53,368 nt of DNA, taken from contig JAZQRZ010000161.1 of the NCBI GenBank assembly GCA_045629845.1, positions 1 through 53,368 of the forward strand, read 5' to 3'. Positions within the stretch are counted from its first letter, which is position 1, and each line of letters starts with the position of its first letter. Of the stretch, positions 51,067 through 53,368 are shown piece by piece. The translations under genes and the position numbers were made by a program. Origin of the DNA: UBA9715 sp045629845. GTDB lineage: Bacteria > Actinomycetota > Coriobacteriia > Coriobacteriales > Eggerthellaceae. The notes beneath the pieces were generated by a model. The model ran no database searches. It was not told the origin of the DNA and was given only the letters and a program-made list of their open reading frames with translations.

Positions 51067-52716
51067 CTAAAGCGTTATCTCTACGTGCATGACGTCTGCC
51101 GATTCATCAGGAAATTTCAGGTAGATGTTGCAGTATTCACGAGCCTTTGGGTCGTCAGCAGTATTGCCTGTTCCGTATGTCCATAGTTGAAGTGCATCCA
51201 CACCAAGCTCTGCAAAGCGTGATTGCGCAGATGTGCGATCCCAGAACATACAGGCAATATCGGGGGCTATGCTATCGGCAAAGCTTAACGTGTGCTTTGT
51301 TTCGGTTTCGGGCAAGCCCGAGGTAGGAATGCTACTAAGGCTTAAAAGGTATTGCACCGTTAGTGCGGGGTGGTGTGTGGGAAGATTTACCTGGTTGGCT
51401 TCGAGGTAATCGTCATACATCTTTTCGTCCACATGCCAAACAACGATGCCGCCAGTTTTCTCTTGGGTGGTCTGGTCTTGGAAAGCCGCGTCAAAACCGG
51501 TGGGTTGGCGGTTTTCGATAAGAAAGTATTCGTTTTCTCTTTCCGTTTTTATCAGAAGAACATTTTTGTCTGTATTAGTCCCATCGGCACGTACTTCGTA
51601 GGTGCCTGCGGTGTCAATCACCTGAGGTTGTAGCCATCCTAGTTTGATTCGCGAGAAAGGATCAAGACGCGAAGCAGAATACTCGTACGTATTGTTACCT
51701 TTTGAAACAGGCAAAACAGAACCGATATCCATAGTGGACAAACTACCTGCATTCCAGTGAGCCCAAGGGGCTGAAGCATCGTAGCTTGTGTCGTAATAGT
51801 CGGGGAGGTCAAGGTAGTGGCCTAATTCGTGATCAAGTGTTGATAGCGGGTTTGCAACAACTTCAATGACAGTTTCATCTACGCTGTCATCACTTGTTCG
51901 ATCTTCGGGAACGCGGGTCATCATTTCACCCATGGTGATTACTCGGTTGGGAATAATGTCGCTTCCCAGATTGATACCTGTATTAAACGGGCCGTATGCT
52001 TGTGCCTGCATGCATGGATACGTGGCTTTATCCAACATGTTCATCCAGTCGCCGTTGTTGTCATAGCCTGCAAAAATAATGCCTACGCCCAGTTCATCGC
52101 CATCAATGGTGTAGCTGTTGTCTTTGTCATACAACGAGAAGTTGATGTATTTTGCTGCTTCACGCAAGGCTTCAACGGTACATGTCTCGAAATCAGCATC
52201 TAAGGTGGCTTGTTCGTCCGACACGGTATTAATATCAATCGATTCGTCTGGATTCGTAGCAAGTTCTTGCGAGAACCAATGGCCATGGGCACGTGGTAGC
52301 GTGATGTGAATAATACCGTCATCTTTCCTATCGGAGGTGCAGGTGTTGTTGTTTGTGCCGAACTCACTTGTTTCGTGCGCTGACACCCAGGTAAAGGCGC
52401 CTTCTGATTGGTCACTGTAGAAGGCAGCAACGCTTTGGTCGCTTTCGAAGGCCATGTTGTGCCAATCGAAGTCGTCGCGGTATGCTACAGCGCCATTGCC
52501 TGTTTCATCACCTGCAAAACCTACGACTATCAGCACAAGAGGTTCTGAACCAATCTTCGCGTTGATGGTTGATGAAGTATTGGCTGTTGTCGTTTGAGAC
52601 GCGGTATCCGATGCAGGATTAACAGCATCAGGCGATGCGTTGTTCCCGCAAGCTGCTAGGAACAACGCAAGGACTGACGCTACGAGGCAGGTTAGCGCCT
52701 TAGCTGGTAGTTTCAT
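51067..52716 (-). CDS. M6-like zinc metalloprotease lipoprotein
   Basis: A 549-residue lipoprotein (lipobox LAAC, Cys23). The zinc motif is HELGH (296-300) in STLDHELGHYLDLPDYYD, as in immune inhibitor A-like M6 peptidases. An EF-hand-like loop DKDNSYTIDGDE (198-209) probably binds calcium. The start is ATG 52716 behind AAGGA; ATG 52740 is less likely. Translation overlaps the upstream gene by 17 nt, so the two are coupled. Probably degrades host or dietary protein. Confidence 0.82.
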   Translation of the reverse strand: MKLPAKALTCLVASVLALFLAACGNNASPDAVNPASDTASQTTTANTSSTINAKIGSEPLVLIVVGFAGDETGNGAVAYRDDFDWHNMAFESDQSVAAFYSDQSEGAFTWVSAHETSEFGTNNNTCTSDRKDDGIIHITLPRAHGHWFSQELATNPDESIDINTVSDEQATLDADFETCTVEALREAAKYINFSLYDKDNSYTIDGDELGVGIIFAGYDNNGDWMNMLDKATYPCMQAQAYGPFNTGINLGSDIIPNRVITMGEMMTRVPEDRTSDDSVDETVIEVVANPLSTLDHELGHYLDLPDYYDTSYDASAPWAHWNAGSLSTMDIGSVLPVSKGNNTYEYSASRLDPFSRIKLGWLQPQVIDTAGTYEVRADGTNTDKNVLLIKTERENEYFLIENRQPTGFDAAFQDQTTQEKTGGIVVWHVDEKMYDDYLEANQVNLPTHHPALTVQYLLSLSSIPTSGLPETETKHTLSFADSIAPDIACMFWDRTSAQSRFAELGVDALQLWTYGTGNTADDPKAREYCNIYLKFPDESADVMHVEITL

Positions 52717-53368
52717 GCGAACGTCCTTCGCGCACCTCATTCACCTTGCGGACCACAAAGGGTGATGTGAAGATGGCTAGGGCTAGCAATGCCAGCAAGA
52801 CGGCCACAAGTGGGAATTCATCGCTGGTTTTAGGTGCGCTAACCGCCTTTGTGGTAGGTGTGCTTTCGTCATTGATTTCCCACGTAAATATGCTGTCGGT
52901 GTTGTACAAACTGTAGGCATCATCAGGATCGTTCGGGTCCTCAAGGGTAATGGTCATGTTCTCAACGCCTGTGTTTTGGAAGTAGCCATTTGATGCATTG
53001 TATTCGAAAGTGAACGTTTCGTTTTCTGCAAGCGCTGGTACTTCAACACGCTGAAGATCGATGCCGCTTTCGGAATGCTCGAAGACAAGCGTTGCTGGCT
53101 TTGAGGTAACCATGCCTTCGTTCTTAATGGTAGCCACAACTGATTCTTGACCATCAACAAGGTGGTGTTCGGTCTCAAGCGCTAGATGTGGGTCACCAAG
53201 CATAAAGTCGAGTGTGGAATCACCTTTCTCGGTCATAGCTTGGACATTTACACCTGTGGCACCCTTCGGGACTACAAGCAGGTAGTACTGCAAATCTTCT
53301 GTAAAGGCTTCGCTGTCAGGAAGTTGCATTTCGAATGCAGCTGAACCTTCGTCGCCTGACTGAATCGT
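52700..53368 (-). CDS. Surface protein with a C-terminal membrane anchor, partial at window edge
   Basis: The frame is open to the window edge (upstream codons continue past 53329 without a stop), so the N-terminus is missing. The visible part has beta-rich repeats that look like CARDB/Ig-type domains (ESVVATIKNEGMVTSKPATLVF), then a Thr/Ser linker, one membrane helix (FPLVAVLLALLALAIFTSPF) and a basic tail (VRKVNEVREGR). It overlaps the metalloprotease gene and may be part of the same secreted degradative system. Confidence 0.7.
   Translation of the reverse strand, partial: TIQSGDEGSAAFEMQLPDSEAFTEDLQYYLLVVPKGATGVNVQAMTEKGDSTLDFMLGDPHLALETEHHLVDGQESVVATIKNEGMVTSKPATLVFEHSESGIDLQRVEVPALAENETFTFEYNASNGYFQNTGVENMTITLEDPNDPDDAYSLYNTDSIFTWEINDESTPTTKAVSAPKTSDEFPLVAVLLALLALAIFTSPFVVRKVNEVREGRSHETTS

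Overview
The window looks like a chromosomal segment from an anaerobic actinobacterium of the class Coriobacteriia, most likely Eggerthellaceae. GC is moderate, near 50% by eye. The clues are an actinobacterial-type integration host factor, a Tat-exported fumarate-reductase-like flavoprotein next to a NapC/NrfH-like multiheme cytochrome, lipoproteins with Ala/Ser-rich linkers, a complete group 3b type [NiFe]-hydrogenase operon, and CCA encoded in all three tRNA genes. The lineage is inferred from gene content, not from a marker search.

Layout. 1-3.1 kb: respiratory flavoprotein, a small coiled-coil protein and a five-motif cytochrome c. 3.2-4.4 kb: mihF (minus) and a MarR-like regulator with a Lys/His-rich tail. 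4.6-8.3 kb: a modABC-type molybdate/tungstate importer with a promoter, a ModE-like palindrome, an intercistronic hairpin and a permease carrying an extra extracytoplasmic domain. 8.3-9.6 kb: nth and engB (minus). 9.8-12 kb: moaA, moaC and a gamma-carbonic-anhydrase-like protein, so molybdenum uptake and cofactor synthesis sit close together. 12-13.4 kb: infC-rpmI-rplT with an attenuator-like leader and a probable ATA start for infC. 13.4-15.5 kb: structured intergenic DNA, an RNA uracil methyltransferase, tRNA-Arg and tRNA-Glu. 15.6-22.1 kb: DEAD-box helicase, a flippase-like membrane protein and GT2 glycosyltransferase (minus), cyclophilin, TPR protein and ndk. 22.2-26.3 kb: hydBGDA, whose large subunit ends exactly at the last nickel-ligand motif, with no tail to cleave.

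26.5-33.6 kb: a cell-elongation operon (mreB, mreC, mreD, PBP2, rodA) ending in a DUF697-like protein, followed by a pair of radical-SAM genes (33.7-36.2 kb). 36.2-38.9 kb: a sulfatase-like membrane protein and an ArsC/Spx-like protein (minus). 39.0-40.1 kb: tRNA-Asp followed by an accessory patch holding an inverted-repeat element of about 184 bp and two gene fragments in opposite orientation. 40.2-43.2 kb: a cytoplasmic BspA-like leucine-rich-repeat protein and a small membrane protein.

43.5-47.4 kb is the most unusual part. A LicB-like DMT transporter and a LicA-like choline kinase are followed by one protein that joins a complete YidC/Oxa1 membrane-insertase domain to a TagF-like CDP-glycerol glycerophosphotransferase domain. 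Together they suggest assembly and phosphocholine-type decoration of a surface glycopolymer. 47.5-53.4 kb: secreted or surface hydrolases (C11 clostripain-like protease, zinc-dependent phospholipase C-like protein, M6-like metalloprotease lipoprotein), a small lipoprotein, a frameshifted VanY-type carboxypeptidase remnant and a surface protein cut by the window edge.

Several gene ends carry a related hairpin (consensus near AATGTGACAAAGGG) that appears to be a genome-specific terminator or dispersed repeat.
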